Part shown: in pieces, positions 52,770-63,672 of the stretch | How positions within the stretch are numbered: the stretch's first letter is position 1 | How the letters are laid out: every line of letters begins with the position of its first letter | DNA from: Salisediminibacterium halotolerans | GTDB taxonomy: Bacteria > Bacillota > Bacilli > Bacillales > Salisediminibacteriaceae | Length of the DNA stretch: 64,000 bases | NCBI RefSeq assembly: GCF_003814815.1 | Contig: NZ_RKQQ01000002.1 | Coordinates: forward strand, 485,418-549,417 | Direction: 5' to 3' | Program-made: the position numbers and the translations under genes | Notes under the pieces: generated by a model | The model's database searches: none | What the model was told of the DNA's origin: nothing | The model's input: only the letters and a program-made list of their open reading frames with translations

Positions 52770-53909
52770 ATGAAAGAACTAGTACCTAAGTTTTCCATTT
52801 GGGGCTCTTTAAGCATCTTGTTTGTCAGTCCGCTTCTATCTGGATTCGAAGCAGAAAAAAATCAAGATGAGAGCATCCCGAATATAGACAGTGAAGCGCA
52901 TATCCTTTATGATATCAACGCTGAACAAGTCTTGCATGAACATAACAGTGATGAAAAGATGTATCCGGCGAGCATCACAAAAATTGTTACCGCATTGGCG
53001 GCAATCGAACATACAGATAGCGACGAAACGGTTGAAGTCAGTCATAAAGCTGCGAACATCAACGGTTCCCGCGTGTATTTGCTTGAGGATGAAGAAATGT
53101 CTGCGGGGCAGCTCATTGAAGGCCTTATGATTGCATCCGGCAACGATACAGCGATTGCATTAGCAGAGCATATCTCGGGTTCAGTGGAACAATTCGCTGA
53201 CAAAATGAACCGTTACTTAGAAGAAGACGTCGGTGTTGAAAATACACATATGACAAATCCGCATGGGCTTTATGATGAAGATCATTATACGACAGCAGCA
53301 GATATGGCAAAAATCAGTGAGTATGCGATGGAAAATGATGCCTTTCGTGAACTTGCTGAGACAGAAATGGTTGAATGGGAAAGTGAAGAGTGGGACACGA
53401 ACTTGTTCAATCATCATGATCTCGTAAGGGAGTATGATGAAATCAAAGGAGTTAAAAACGGTTATACGCGAAAATCCGGAGCAACGCTGGCAACATTTGC
53501 CGAGCATGATAATCGGGAGCTGCTTACTGTCACCCTGAATGCGCCATCGGGTGATATCGCTCAAGAAGATACGAAAAATTTGTTCCGATACGGTTATAAC
53601 ATGTTTGACATTTCAGTACTTGACTTTTCAGACGAGCAGCCGATTTTAGGCTACGAAGACCCGGATGAGCTTGTCGTGGCAAAAAAAGAAAATGAAGATC
53701 TTGATTGGGAAATTAATTCAGATAGCGAATTGCTCGTATACGGCGAAGAACAGGGTCATATTACCAGCTATCCGCTGAAGTCTTATACCCCGATCAACAC
53801 CGTTTCTTCGCTTAACCGCCCGTCTCCGGATGAATCGGCGCAAAGCGAGTCAGGATTTATCAAAACACTATTAGATCGGTTTGTGGCCACCGGTTATTAC
53901 GGTTTTTAG
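52770..53909 (+). CDS. D-alanyl-D-alanine carboxypeptidase (DacF/PBP5 type)
   Basis: This 379-aa peptidase S11 enzyme trims the terminal D-Ala of peptidoglycan peptides outside the cell. After a signal peptide (residues 1-26) come the S68-x-x-K71 motif (YPASITKIV), SGN in IASGNDTA and KNG in GVKNGYTRKSG (KTG equivalent with Asn). A beta-rich C-terminal domain (about 290-345) and an amphipathic tail (GFIKTLLDRF) would hold it on the membrane. It is very acidic, typical of an exported protein of a halophile. A TTGCGG/TACAAT pair 18 nt apart upstream could be its promoter. Confidence 0.9.
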   Translation: MKELVPKFSIWGSLSILFVSPLLSGFEAEKNQDESIPNIDSEAHILYDINAEQVLHEHNSDEKMYPASITKIVTALAAIEHTDSDETVEVSHKAANINGSRVYLLEDEEMSAGQLIEGLMIASGNDTAIALAEHISGSVEQFADKMNRYLEEDVGVENTHMTNPHGLYDEDHYTTAADMAKISEYAMENDAFRELAETEMVEWESEEWDTNLFNHHDLVREYDEIKGVKNGYTRKSGATLATFAEHDNRELLTVTLNAPSGDIAQEDTKNLFRYGYNMFDISVLDFSDEQPILGYEDPDELVVAKKENEDLDWEINSDSELLVYGEEQGHITSYPLKSYTPINTVSSLNRPSPDESAQSESGFIKTLLDRFVATGYYGF

Positions 53910-53914
53910 ACGAT

Positions 53915-53942
53915 CAAGGATTGCTTAACGCAATCTTTTTTT
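53915..53942 (+). terminator. Rho-independent terminator after the carboxypeptidase gene
   Basis: GGATTGC pairs with GCAATCT around TTAAC and is followed by a run of T. Confidence 0.82.
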
Positions 53943-53988
53943 TCGTGGTAAAATAAAAGTAACAGAAGTATCTCGGGGGGCTGTGACC

Positions 53989-55167
53989 GTGAAAAGGATG
54001 AAAACATTTATGCGTCAAATTATTTTTGTCGGCTCCTTAGTGACCGGTATATTTATTATAGCTGTTGCTGCCGCAATTTTTATTTGGCAAACAACCGAAG
54101 AAGGGCGTCTTCCTGCGAAAACAGCCGTCGTGTTACATGCGATAAATAATGATCTCGTTCCGCTCGATACAAATATCACCCCGCCGCGCATTGTTACTGG
54201 AGGCTCAAGCAGCGGACCTTCGCTGCTTCGTGAAGAAATCTATGTCCCTGTTCAGGGAGAGGCGCAAATTCCGATGCGCATGTACCGCCCTCAAGGAGAG
54301 GGGCCGTATCCGATTATCATGTATTACCACGGCGGAGCATTTATGGAAGGGTATGGAAATGTCGATACGCATGACAATATTATCCGCTCAATAGCTTCAA
54401 GAACGAACAGCATCGTTTTGGCGCCAAGTTATCGGTTAGCCCCTGATTATGAATACCCTGTTGCTGTTGAAGACAGTTACGCAGCGTTAAATTGGGCCTA
54501 TGATCATGCAGAAAGTTTTAATGGTGATTCAAACCGGCTTTCAGTTGCCGGAGACAGCGCCGGGGGGAATATCGCTGCCATCATGGCATTGATGTCACGG
54601 GACCGTGATGGACCTCCTATTCAAGCTCAAGCCTTGCTGTATCCGTTAACAACTTTTTTAGATATGACTTTTGAATCAAGAGAAACTTATGACAGCGGAT
54701 ATTTTCTTCTTTCCCGTTCCGTCATGTACCGGGCGAGAGACGTTTATACGCCGAATGAATCAATGTGGTCAAGCCCCTATACATCTCCGTTAAACGCGGA
54801 TGAATTATACGATTTACCGCCGGCGCTTGTTATTACGGCTGAATTTGATCCGTTGCGAGACGAGGGCGAAGCATATGCCAAAAGACTGGCAGATTATGAA
54901 AATTCAGTGCAAACGACGCGATACCGAGGGGTCATGCACGGCTTTATTTCCTTTTACGAAGTCATGCAAAGCGGGCGAGCCGGCATGCAAGAACTTTCAT
55001 CGTTTTTAAACCGGGCCAACAGCGGACAATTACAATTAAAAGAAGGTTACCATTTACAAGTGCGCCAGCCTCCGCAAGGAATGAACCGTGTACGGGAACA
55101 AACCGAAGCCTTTGCAATAGCAGCTTATCTTCTCGGCCGAAGCAGCACCGATTTGTTCAGTGAATAA
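53989..55167 (+). CDS. Alpha/beta hydrolase (hormone-sensitive-lipase type esterase), membrane-anchored
   Basis: This 392-aa protein has an N-terminal hydrophobic helix (about 8-35) that anchors it or acts as a signal, then an alpha/beta-hydrolase-3 domain: oxyanion YYHGGAFMEG, nucleophile VAGDSAGGN, Asp in AEFDPLRDEG and His in VMHGFISF. It probably hydrolyses short acyl esters outside the membrane. A 70-residue tail follows. The GTG at 53989 is 8 nt after a GGGGGG run; a GTG at 53983 is too close. Confidence 0.86.
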   Translation: MKRMKTFMRQIIFVGSLVTGIFIIAVAAAIFIWQTTEEGRLPAKTAVVLHAINNDLVPLDTNITPPRIVTGGSSSGPSLLREEIYVPVQGEAQIPMRMYRPQGEGPYPIIMYYHGGAFMEGYGNVDTHDNIIRSIASRTNSIVLAPSYRLAPDYEYPVAVEDSYAALNWAYDHAESFNGDSNRLSVAGDSAGGNIAAIMALMSRDRDGPPIQAQALLYPLTTFLDMTFESRETYDSGYFLLSRSVMYRARDVYTPNESMWSSPYTSPLNADELYDLPPALVITAEFDPLRDEGEAYAKRLADYENSVQTTRYRGVMHGFISFYEVMQSGRAGMQELSSFLNRANSGQLQLKEGYHLQVRQPPQGMNRVREQTEAFAIAAYLLGRSSTDLFSE

Positions 55168-55197
55168 TGGGGATTTTTCCAGGAAAGGATGGTTCCA

Positions 55198-55719
55198 TTG
55201 CCGCAATCTACCTATCCGTGGCTGCTTAAGGCCGCCGGCGTTTTATTTATCTTATTTCCAACCGTCTATTTCGGATATTTTATTTATTTGTCCATTTATT
55301 GGGGAGCGGCGGACCGTCTTGTTCTGCTGTTTATTTCTGATGCGTTATTCTTTATACTGTATATTATTGGTGCAGGTCTTTTGCTGTTAAAATCTTGGAG
55401 CTGGTGGCTTCTAATCACCCTTTTTTTGCAATTTATTTTCGCGAAAATCATCAGTCTTGCCGTTAACGTCTGGATGATCCAGCCGGCCGGGCTGAGCCGG
55501 GAAATTGCCGCCGACCAAATAGCTGTAGAAGCGATTTATATTTTTTTCTTTGTAACAGTAATTGTGTTTTTTTCACTTTCCCCTATTAAAAGAACGCTCG
55601 GTGTGAATTTTCAGTTGAAACGTCATTTATGGCGCGTCGCTGCTGGAGCGCTCCTGCTTTATTTCATTCATTTGATCGTGATGGCCGGAGGGTTAGCCCT
55701 TTTTACACCTGGGAATTAA
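55198..55719 (+). CDS. Hypothetical membrane protein
   Basis: This 173-aa protein has four hydrophobic helices (about 8-32, 40-70, 95-125, 145-168) and no recognised motif. The start is probably TTG at 55198, 9 nt after AAAGGA; an ATG at 55189 overlaps that site. It follows the esterase gene by 30 nt, so it may be in the same transcript. Confidence 0.65.
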   Translation: MPQSTYPWLLKAAGVLFILFPTVYFGYFIYLSIYWGAADRLVLLFISDALFFILYIIGAGLLLLKSWSWWLLITLFLQFIFAKIISLAVNVWMIQPAGLSREIAADQIAVEAIYIFFFVTVIVFFSLSPIKRTLGVNFQLKRHLWRVAAGALLLYFIHLIVMAGGLALFTPGN

Positions 55720-55755
55720 CAGACTGATCGATTCACTAGCAAAGGAGTATCAATA

Positions 55756-56928
55756 ATGTCGGAAAATATGAGCAAATATATGAATCAACAAGCAGTTAAT
55801 TTACAAATTTCTGGTATACGTCAATTTTTTAACCGTGTTTCCGCATATCCGCAAGCTGTTCAATTGACATTGGGACAGCCGGATTTTCCAACACCGGATC
55901 ATGTGAAAGAAGCAGCGGTAAGGGCGATCGAACAAAATGAGACGAGGTATACGCCTAACGCCGGTACACTTGAATTGCGGTCTGAAGCATCACGATTTGT
56001 TTTTGAGCGGTACGGGCTTGAATACGACGCAGAGGATGAAATCATTACAACCGTCGGAGCATCACAAGCCCTTGACGTTGCCCTCAGATCGATATTGAAT
56101 CCGCTTGATGAAGTGATTATTCCTGCGCCGGTTTATCCGGCTTATGAGCCGATCATCCGGATGTGCGGCGCGGTGCCGGTTTTAATTGACACGAGCGGCA
56201 ACGATTTTGTACTTAGTCCGGAGCTGGTTGAACAAAAGATGACTGATGCAACAAAAGCTGTTATTTTGCCTTATCCATCAAATCCGACCGGAGTCGTCTT
56301 AACAGACGATCAGCAGTCTGCCCTCGCGCGCTTCTTGACTGATAAGCCGATTTTTGTCGTTGCCGATGAAATCTATTCAGAATTGAATTACGGCCAAACC
56401 CATCAGTCGATTGCGTCGCATCCGGGTATGCGGGAAAAAACGATTGTAATTAACGGGTTAAGCAAATCGCACTCAATGACAGGCTGGCGGTTAGGCTTTT
56501 TGTTTGCGCCTCGCGAACTGGCTGGTCATATTTTGAAAGTTCACCAATACAATGTCAGCTGTGCAAGTTCAATTACCCAGTCGGCCGGGGTAGAAGCGCT
56601 GAAAAACGGCCGTGAAGATCCGGTGGTGATGAAAACAGAGTATAAAAAACGGCGCGATTTTGTATTGAAGCGGCTTGAGGAAATCGGGATTCCAGCTGTG
56701 CGTCCTGACGGAGCCTTTTATGTTTTTCCGGATATCAGCAAAGCTGAAATGACCTCTTACGATTTTGCCGTCAAGCTTTTAGAAGAAGAAGAACTCGCTG
56801 TCGTGCCCGGCGATGCATTCTCGTCATACGGTGAAGGATTCATCCGCTTGTCCTACGCTTACCACATGGACGAACTTGTCGAGGCAATGAACAGGTTAGA
56901 AAGATTTTGGCAAGCACTGGATACATAG
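55756..56928 (+). CDS. patA: Aminotransferase A (PatA)
   Basis: This 390-aa class I PLP aminotransferase matches B. subtilis PatA along its length: LTLGQPDFPTPDHVKEAA, TRYTPNAGTLELR, YPSNPTGVVL, the PLP Lys K237 in INGLSKSHSMTGWR, and HQYNVSCASSITQ. PatA acts on several L-amino acids, including lysine and the N-acetyl-diaminopimelate route. Length is standard. RBS AAAGGAG at 55740. Confidence 0.92.
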   Translation: MSENMSKYMNQQAVNLQISGIRQFFNRVSAYPQAVQLTLGQPDFPTPDHVKEAAVRAIEQNETRYTPNAGTLELRSEASRFVFERYGLEYDAEDEIITTVGASQALDVALRSILNPLDEVIIPAPVYPAYEPIIRMCGAVPVLIDTSGNDFVLSPELVEQKMTDATKAVILPYPSNPTGVVLTDDQQSALARFLTDKPIFVVADEIYSELNYGQTHQSIASHPGMREKTIVINGLSKSHSMTGWRLGFLFAPRELAGHILKVHQYNVSCASSITQSAGVEALKNGREDPVVMKTEYKKRRDFVLKRLEEIGIPAVRPDGAFYVFPDISKAEMTSYDFAVKLLEEEELAVVPGDAFSSYGEGFIRLSYAYHMDELVEAMNRLERFWQALDT

Positions 56929-57037
56929 CGCTGTGTTCAGTGCTTATTTGATGAATGTTGAAAAAGATGATTGATTTTTTGATGCACGGGAATGTGATGC
57001 ACAGAAAGATTTTTTGCGCTGCTATAAAAACCTTCTC

Positions 57038-57086
57038 TTTAAGAATGTAAGCTATAGTGATAAAATACACATGGAAGCGCTTTACA
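57038..57086 (+). promoter_or_regulatory. Candidate odhA promoter with cre-like site
   Basis: TTTAAG (57038-57043) and TAAAAT (57061-57066) are 17 nt apart. TGGAAGCGCTTTACA at 57072-57086 sits where transcription would start and resembles a CcpA cre site but deviates at the 3' end (two positions). Sequence match only. Confidence 0.4.
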
Positions 57087-57145
57087 CTACATAAGTAGTA
57101 AAAAACATATCGATAATGCAAAGAAGGCAATGGAGGTAACTAGAC

Positions 57146-59974
57146 ATGGCTAAAAAGCAGTTGAAATTATCTAAAGGATGGTCGCAATTTCACGGTCCAA
57201 ACCTCGGTTACATGCTCGAACAATACGAGCTCTTTGCGGAAAACCGGGAGAGCGTAGAACCGGAACTGCAAGAATTTTTTGACCGCTGGGGTCATTATGA
57301 AGACGGCGCATCCCAGCCGCAAAGTGCATCTGCGCCGGCGGATGAAACACTTTTGACTTCAGTAGAATCAGCTATGAATGCGCTCAGATTGGCTGAATCA
57401 ATCCGGCGCAACGGACACTTGCTCGCTGATATTACCCCGTTTCAAATGGATCAACAGCAAGATGATCTGTTTACACTGGAAAAATTCCGGCTGTCAGAAG
57501 ATCAGCTCAGAAGGATTCCTCCGAAAGAACTTTCCCCTTATTATCATGACGGGCTTAAAGACGGGCTGGAAGCGATCAATCATTTAAAGCGAACATATAC
57601 CCAGCGGCTCGCATTTGAATTTAATCAAGTCCACGATATCGAAGAAAGGAAATGGCTTTTTCAACAAGTAGAATCCGGCGCATATATGCCAGAAATCACA
57701 GAATCTATTCAAACGGATATTCTTGAACGATTAAACCGGGCGGAAGGTTTCGAACATTTTATCCATAAAACCTTTAAAGGTCAAAAACGTTTTTCGATTG
57801 AAGGGTTGGATGCCATTGTCCCGATGCTTGATGAACTTGTCCGTGAATCTGTTGAAGACGGAGCGGAAAATTTATTTATCGGCATGGCCCACCGCGGCCG
57901 GCTGAACGTGCTCGCTCATGTTCTCGGCAAACCGTACGAACTGATTTTTTCTGAATTTCACGATGCGCCAAATAAAGAATTAGTTCCTTCCGAAGGATCT
58001 GTCGGCATAAACTACGGCTGGACTGGTGATGTAAAATATCACCTCGGTGCTGACCGAGAGATAAAAGAAAGTCATACCGATGCGACAATTACATTAGCGA
58101 ATAATCCGAGTCATTTAGAGTTTGTGAACCCGGTGGTTGAAGGGCTCACCCGCGCTTCACAAGATGACAGAGAGTCGCTTGGCTACCCGGAACAGTCAGA
58201 TGAAAAAGCTGTCCCGATTTTAATTCACGGGGATGCAGCGTTCCCGGGACAAGGGGTTGTAGCTGAGACGCTCAATCTGAGTCAGCTCAAAGGATATCGG
58301 ACGGGCGGTTCGATTCACGTCATCGCAAATAACATGATCGGCTTTACAACAGTCAGTGACGACTCGAGGTCGACAAATTATGCCAGCGATTTAGCAAAAG
58401 GATATGAAATCCCGATTATTCACGTGAATGCTGATGATCCGGAGGCCTGTCTCGGAGCGATACATTTAGCCTATTTGTACCGCAAAAAGTTTTCGAAAGA
58501 TATCGTCATCGATGTGATCGGTTATCGCCGTTACGGTCACAATGAAATGGACGAACCGCTGGCGACGCAGCCGACGATGTATCAAATTGTCCAGAACCAT
58601 CCGACTGTCTTTCAGCTGTACGCGGATAAACTGCTGAAAAAAGGCATCATCACAGAAGAACGTATTGAAACAATGCGATCCGAGCTGTTGGCCAAATTAG
58701 ACCGTCAGTTTGAAAAAATTAAATCACGCAAACGTGACTATATCGATGAAAAAATGGCTCCACCTGAGCCGGTTCAAAGCCGTCTGGAAGGGATTGAAAC
58801 ATCCGTTGAGCTGAACAAATTAAAACAGATCAACAAAGAGCTTCTGGATTTCCCGAATAGTTTTTATATTTTCCCGAAATTAGAAAAAATCCTTAACCGC
58901 CGAATAGATGCATTGGATGAACATGGATCAATCGATTGGGGCTTGGCGGAAACATTAGCGTTTGCCACCATTCTTTCTGACGGGATACCGATTCGATTAA
59001 CAGGACAGGATTCCGAACGCGGAACTTTTTCACAAAGGCATCTTGTGCTTCATGATTATGAAACGAATAAAAAATATTCACCTTTACACGGGATTCAATC
59101 AGGCAAAGCCTCGTTTGCGATTCATAACAGTCCGCTGTCAGAAGCAGCCTGTCTCGGTTTTGAATATGGGTACAACGTACAGGCGCCTGAAACATTAACG
59201 ATATGGGAAGCCCAATACGGAGATTTTGCCAATGGCGCACAAGTCATTCTTGATCAATTTATATCAAGCGGGCGAGCTAAATGGGGGCAAAAATCCGGGT
59301 TGGTGCTGCTGTTGCCTCACGGTTACGAAGGCCAAGGACCGGAGCATTCAAGTGCACGGCTGGAAAGATTTTTAACACTGGCTGCCGAAAACAATTGGCA
59401 CGTCGCTAATTTAACTAAAGCAAGCCAATACTTTCATTTGCTCAGAAGACAGGCAAAATCGTTAAACACAGATGAGGTGCGCCCGCTCGTTGTAATGGCT
59501 CCAAAGAGTTTGCTGCGAAATGAACAAGTCGCCTCTTCAGCAAACGAGTTGGCTGAAGGCACGTTTGAACCGGTTTTGACGAATGCTGAACTCGGGAAAG
59601 AACCGGAAAAGGTTAAGCGCCTCGTTCTTTTATCCGGAAAAATCGGTGTCGAATTGGACGCTGAGATTTCTGAACAGCCTGAAAACAAGGAATGGCTCCA
59701 GCTCGTTAAAATCGAAGAACTGTATCCTTTTCCAGAAAAACAGCTCCAGTCGATCTTGGAGCGGTATCCAAATGTTTCGGAAATTGTCTGGCTCCAGGAA
59801 GAACCGCAAAATATGGGGCCGTGGAATTATATTTACCCGTATTTAGAAGGGCTTGCCGGAGAACGTCCGCTAAGGTTTATCGGACGCAGGCGCCGTTCAA
59901 GTCCCGCTGAAGGTGATCCGAAAGTCCATAAAAAAGATCAGGCCCGCATTCTGCGTGAAGCGATAAACGAATAA
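57146..59974 (+). CDS. odhA: 2-oxoglutarate dehydrogenase E1 component
   Basis: This 942-aa thiamine-diphosphate enzyme decarboxylates 2-oxoglutarate in the TCA cycle. The N-terminal region [20 protein letters not shown] binds E2. The catalytic part has [36 protein letters not shown], the TPP-binding [19 protein letters not shown] and [13 protein letters not shown], then the transketolase-type pyrimidine domain with [13 protein letters not shown] and the C-terminal [13 protein letters not shown]. Length is typical. The odhB start follows after 22 nt. Confidence 0.96.
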   Translation: MAKKQLKLSKGWSQFHGPNLGYMLEQYELFAENRESVEPELQEFFDRWGHYEDGASQPQSASAPADETLLTSVESAMNALRLAESIRRNGHLLADITPFQMDQQQDDLFTLEKFRLSEDQLRRIPPKELSPYYHDGLKDGLEAINHLKRTYTQRLAFEFNQVHDIEERKWLFQQVESGAYMPEITESIQTDILERLNRAEGFEHFIHKTFKGQKRFSIEGLDAIVPMLDELVRESVEDGAENLFIGMAHRGRLNVLAHVLGKPYELIFSEFHDAPNKELVPSEGSVGINYGWTGDVKYHLGADREIKESHTDATITLANNPSHLEFVNPVVEGLTRASQDDRESLGYPEQSDEKAVPILIHGDAAFPGQGVVAETLNLSQLKGYRTGGSIHVIANNMIGFTTVSDDSRSTNYASDLAKGYEIPIIHVNADDPEACLGAIHLAYLYRKKFSKDIVIDVIGYRRYGHNEMDEPLATQPTMYQIVQNHPTVFQLYADKLLKKGIITEERIETMRSELLAKLDRQFEKIKSRKRDYIDEKMAPPEPVQSRLEGIETSVELNKLKQINKELLDFPNSFYIFPKLEKILNRRIDALDEHGSIDWGLAETLAFATILSDGIPIRLTGQDSERGTFSQRHLVLHDYETNKKYSPLHGIQSGKASFAIHNSPLSEAACLGFEYGYNVQAPETLTIWEAQYGDFANGAQVILDQFISSGRAKWGQKSGLVLLLPHGYEGQGPEHSSARLERFLTLAAENNWHVANLTKASQYFHLLRRQAKSLNTDEVRPLVVMAPKSLLRNEQVASSANELAEGTFEPVLTNAELGKEPEKVKRLVLLSGKIGVELDAEISEQPENKEWLQLVKIEELYPFPEKQLQSILERYPNVSEIVWLQEEPQNMGPWNYIYPYLEGLAGERPLRFIGRRRRSSPAEGDPKVHKKDQARILREAINE

Positions 59975-59996
59975 AGACGAAGGGAGCAAGTCAAAC

Positions 59997-61265
59997 ATGA
60001 TCGATATTAAAGTACCAGAATTGGCAGAATCCGTTACAGAAGGAACCGTCGCAGAATGGTTGAAACAGCCGGGTGATTATGTTGAAAAAGGGGAAGACCT
60101 CGTTGAGCTGGAAACCGATAAAGTGAATGTGGAAGTTCCGGCAGAATCATCCGGCGTCTTAAAAACGCAACACTTTCATCCGGGAGATACAGTAAAAGTC
60201 GGCGATGTCATTGCTTCGCTCGATGAAACGGCTCAAGAAAGCAGCGGACCAGAAGCCGCTGACAGTGAAACAGAAGCAGCTCGCGATAAAGAACCGGCAG
60301 ATGCTCCAGCTCAATCAGTTGAAAAAGCACCTGAGCAAGAAGAAACACCTGTCTCTCAAGCTGATAAAGACAGCCCCGCGGACCGAAGCGTTGCTTCACC
60401 GGCAGCACGTAAATATGCGCGGGAAAAAGGCATTGCTCTAAGCGAGATTGAACCGCGTGATCCGTTAGGCCGTATCCGTAAAGAGGATATCGATGAGCGT
60501 GCAGCGAAAGCGACGGCGAAAAAGCCGGCAGCTGAGGAAGAAGAAGACAGAGACGATCCGGCTAAACCGGTTGAGCGCATTCGTATGTCGCGGCGGCGGA
60601 AAACGATTGCGAATCGGCTCGTTGATGCCCAGCAAACAGCTGCCATGCTGACGACGTTTAATGAAGTTGATATGACAAATTTAATGGCTTTAAGAAATCG
60701 CTGGAAAGAAAAATTCCAAGAAGATCACGGCGTAAAACTCGGCTTTATGTCTTTCTTTACTAAGGCTGTCGTCGGCGCATTGAAAAAATACCCTTATGTC
60801 AATGCGGAGATTGACGGAGATGAAATTATCTTGAAGAAATACTACGATGTCAGTATCGCTGTTTCAACAGAAGACGGCCTTGTCGTACCGGTTGTTCGTG
60901 ATGCAGATCGCCTTGATTTTGCGGGGATTGAGAATGAAGTCAACCGCTTGGCGCAAAAAGCACATGATAAAAAATTAGCGATCGAAGAGTTGCAGGGCGG
61001 TTCCTTTACAATTACAAACGGCGGAGTATTCGGTTCTCTATGGTCCACACCGATTTTAAATGCCCCGCAGGTCGGAATATTAGGCATGCATAAAACACAA
61101 ATGCGTCCAGTTGCGATTGACAATGAAAATTTTGAAAACCGTCCGATGATGTATATTGCTTTATCGTACGATCACCGGATTATTGACGGGAAGGATGCTG
61201 TCGGATTCTTAGTGAAAGTAAAAGAACTGATCGAAAACCCAGAAGCTTTATTATTGGAAGGATAG
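59997..61265 (+). CDS. odhB: 2-oxoglutarate dehydrogenase E2 (dihydrolipoamide succinyltransferase)
   Basis: This 422-aa core subunit has an N-terminal lipoyl domain with the modified Lys K42 in ETDKVNVEV, a linker rich in Glu, Gln, Ala and Pro (about 80-125), an E3/E1-binding domain ([19 protein letters not shown], about 132-170), and the catalytic domain with [12 protein letters not shown] and the active-site [16 protein letters not shown]3 (lpd) is not adjacent and is likely supplied by the pyruvate dehydrogenase locus. A terminator follows. Confidence 0.96.
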   Translation: MIDIKVPELAESVTEGTVAEWLKQPGDYVEKGEDLVELETDKVNVEVPAESSGVLKTQHFHPGDTVKVGDVIASLDETAQESSGPEAADSETEAARDKEPADAPAQSVEKAPEQEETPVSQADKDSPADRSVASPAARKYAREKGIALSEIEPRDPLGRIRKEDIDERAAKATAKKPAAEEEEDRDDPAKPVERIRMSRRRKTIANRLVDAQQTAAMLTTFNEVDMTNLMALRNRWKEKFQEDHGVKLGFMSFFTKAVVGALKKYPYVNAEIDGDEIILKKYYDVSIAVSTEDGLVVPVVRDADRLDFAGIENEVNRLAQKAHDKKLAIEELQGGSFTITNGGVFGSLWSTPILNAPQVGILGMHKTQMRPVAIDNENFENRPMMYIALSYDHRIIDGKDAVGFLVKVKELIENPEALLLEG

Positions 61266-61272
61266 CGACTTC

Positions 61273-61305
61273 AGTGCACTTGCCGTTAACGCAAGTGCAC
61301 TTTTT
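61273..61305 (+). terminator. Rho-independent terminator after odhB
   Basis: AGTGCACTTGC (61273-61283) pairs with GCAAGTGCACT (61291-61301), followed by TTTT. Confidence 0.88.
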
Positions 61306-61363
61306 GCACGGATTGGCCGGATGCAGATGATTACAGGTTCATTAAAAAAGGAAGTGGACAACG

Positions 61364-62857
61364 TTGCCAACAAATCAAACGATAATTATTGGTTCAGGAA
61401 TGGCCGGATTACATGCCGGTGCTTTACTGCAAACAGAAGGAGTCCAGGTTACGTTATTAGAGGCTGCTGCCGAGTGGGGAGGATGTGCCGGGAAATTTCA
61501 GCGCGGAAAATTTCGTTTTCCTGTCGGCGCAACACTCGGGATCGGCTTTGAAGATAACGGCATTCATCGGCGTGTATTAAATTACTTAGGCGCAGATCTC
61601 TCGGTTATCTCGTTAAAACAGGCAATGACTGTTCGGATCGGCGGCGAAGATTTTCCTTATTTTACAAACCGGGAACAGTTTTTAGCGATGTGGGCCGAAA
61701 AGGAACCGGAAACTTTCCAGCGTATTGCTGCTTTTTTTGATGAAGCATGGCAAATAGCATCGGCGCTTAGAAAATACATGAGTCATTATGCTGTCCTTTT
61801 TCCGCGTGCGGCTTATGAATGGCAGGCATTGTTTAACGGTTTTAACATCCGTTCGCTGAAACTTGCGCCTTATATTAATAAAACGATGAAAACATTGGTC
61901 GATAAACACGGTTTGGCTGATACAGATTCATTCATCCATTTTATTAACGGCACGCTCTTAGACAGTATGCAAACCACTTACGAACACGTTCATTTGCTTT
62001 TAGGAGCGACGGCGCTCAACGTGTATCACGAAGGTGCTTATTACGTAGAAGGGGGTCTTTACCGTTTGGCTGAAGAGCTCGTAGAAAGCATTAAAATAAA
62101 CGGGGGGACGGTGAAAAAACCAAGCCGTGTTGTTGCGGTTGCCCGCGGAAAAGAACGTCGCTGGAGCGTTAAAGATCATCGGGGACGACACTGGGAAGCA
62201 GACAACGTCGTTTTCAATACCGGTATAAATAATGCGGCTGATTTATTGCCGTCTGCGCACCGTGACAAGCTGTCGAAAAAATTTATCCGCCATTCTGTTC
62301 CTGAGAAGCAATGGGGGGCAGCGACGATGTACGCGGCTGTCAAAGAAAACGTCATCCCGCCGGACTCGGCTCTTTTTTACCAGGTTCTTGTCGATCCTGC
62401 ACAGCCTGCTGAAGAGGGAAACCACTTCTTTGTTTCACTTTCTGCACATAAAGATTTGAAACGTGCACCCGAGGGGTTTCGTACAATTACTGTCTCCAGC
62501 CATATCCGAATTGAGAATTGGCAAAGTCAATACGCTTATGACGATAAAAAGGCAAAATTTATTGCCGCGGTAAAAAGAGAACTGGAGACGTTATTCCCAG
62601 GATTCAATCAGGCAGCCGTTCATTTCGAAAGCGGCGGGCCGGTTGCTTGGGAACGGTTTGTGTTAAGAAAATCAGGAACAGTAGGCGGGTTGCCGCAAAC
62701 GAGAGAAAATGCCCTTTGGAATGCAGTCAGCCACAGGGAGATCGGCAGCGGCCTCTGGCTTTGCGGAGACACGGTTTACCCGGGAGCAGGCACGATCGGG
62801 GCTGCAAGTTCAGGTGTTCACGTTGCCCGTTCAATCAGCGGAAAAAAAATATTATAA
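61364..62857 (+). CDS. FAD-dependent oxidoreductase, phytoene desaturase-like
   Basis: This 497-aa flavoprotein has the N-terminal dinucleotide fold IIIGSGMAGLHAGALLQ then LLEAAAEWGG, and a C-terminal GDTVYPGAGTIGAASSGVHVARSI, the pattern of carotenoid desaturases/isomerases (CrtN/CrtI/CrtD group). No carotenoid synthesis genes adjoin it, so its substrate is uncertain. The start is TTG at 61364, after AAAGGAAG. The HAD gene follows after 20 nt in the same direction. Confidence 0.83.
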   Translation: MPTNQTIIIGSGMAGLHAGALLQTEGVQVTLLEAAAEWGGCAGKFQRGKFRFPVGATLGIGFEDNGIHRRVLNYLGADLSVISLKQAMTVRIGGEDFPYFTNREQFLAMWAEKEPETFQRIAAFFDEAWQIASALRKYMSHYAVLFPRAAYEWQALFNGFNIRSLKLAPYINKTMKTLVDKHGLADTDSFIHFINGTLLDSMQTTYEHVHLLLGATALNVYHEGAYYVEGGLYRLAEELVESIKINGGTVKKPSRVVAVARGKERRWSVKDHRGRHWEADNVVFNTGINNAADLLPSAHRDKLSKKFIRHSVPEKQWGAATMYAAVKENVIPPDSALFYQVLVDPAQPAEEGNHFFVSLSAHKDLKRAPEGFRTITVSSHIRIENWQSQYAYDDKKAKFIAAVKRELETLFPGFNQAAVHFESGGPVAWERFVLRKSGTVGGLPQTRENALWNAVSHREIGSGLWLCGDTVYPGAGTIGAASSGVHVARSISGKKIL

Positions 62858-62877
62858 TCTCGTGCAAAGGAGACGTT

Positions 62878-63609
62878 ATGAAGATGAACAAAGCAATTTT
62901 ATTTGATTTGGACGGCACGCTTTTGCCGATGGATACTGAGAAGTTTGCGGAAACTTATGTGAAAAGTCTCGCAAAAAGTATGGCAAAGTACATTCATCCC
63001 GATGTTTTTGTTAAATCGCTTTGGGCGGGGACAAACGCGATGATTGAAAATAAAAATCCTCGAAAAAAGAATGAAGATGTATTTATTGATACATTTATTC
63101 CGGCTGCGGGAGTGGAAAAAGAAACGGTTTGGCCGGCTTTAAACGCGTATTATGAAGAAGAATTTCCGAAACTTTCGTATCTCACAAAACCCGATCGTTC
63201 GGCGCGTGATCTCGTGCTTGAAGCGAAAAACCAAGGTTATAAAATTGCCGTTGCGACAAACCCGCTTTTTCCTAAACGAGCAATCGAACATCGAATGGCA
63301 TGGGCGGGGATTGATGACATACCTTTTGATTTTATAACATATTACGAGAACAGTTATTTTACAAAACCGCATGTTGAATATTATCAAGATGTCAGTTCCT
63401 CGCTTAATCTTGCCCCCGTTGAGTGCATCATGGCGGGCAACGATGCCCAAGAAGATCTGGCAGCTTCCACAGCGGGAATGAAAACCTTTTTTGTCACCGG
63501 TCATGAGATTGATCGCGGTGAGGGCGGATACTATGCTGATGACCGCGGTACACTGCGCGAATTATATGAAAAACTCCGGGATAAAGAGGGAATTTTTTCA
63601 GATTGCTGA
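62878..63609 (+). CDS. HAD-family hydrolase
   Basis: This 243-aa haloacid-dehalogenase-fold phosphatase has motif I LFDLDGTLLPMD (nucleophile near residue 10), motif II AVATNPLFPKRA, Lys in FTKPHVEYYQ (motif III) and MAGNDAQEDLAAS (motif IV). The cap is a helical C1 type between motifs I and II. Substrate unknown. The ATG at 62878 has AAAGGAGAC upstream. Confidence 0.87.
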   Translation: MKMNKAILFDLDGTLLPMDTEKFAETYVKSLAKSMAKYIHPDVFVKSLWAGTNAMIENKNPRKKNEDVFIDTFIPAAGVEKETVWPALNAYYEEEFPKLSYLTKPDRSARDLVLEAKNQGYKIAVATNPLFPKRAIEHRMAWAGIDDIPFDFITYYENSYFTKPHVEYYQDVSSSLNLAPVECIMAGNDAQEDLAASTAGMKTFFVTGHEIDRGEGGYYADDRGTLRELYEKLRDKEGIFSDC

Positions 63610-63621
63610 ATAAGCATTCGC

Positions 63622-63650
63622 TTGCACCTGAATACCTCAATGGGTATAAT
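63622..63650 (+). promoter_or_regulatory. Sigma-A promoter for the UGA-containing small gene
   Basis: TTGCAC (63622-63627) and TATAAT (63645-63650) are exactly 17 nt apart, with a strong RBS (AGGAGGGA) 10-17 nt after the likely transcription start. This is the best promoter match in the window. Confidence 0.75.
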
Positions 63651-63672
63651 GGGCGTTACAGGAGGGAATACA

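Noticed and set aside
57072..57086. Perfect cre site at odhA
   Set aside because: It departs from the consensus at two 3' positions, so it is kept only as a low-confidence part of the promoter entry.
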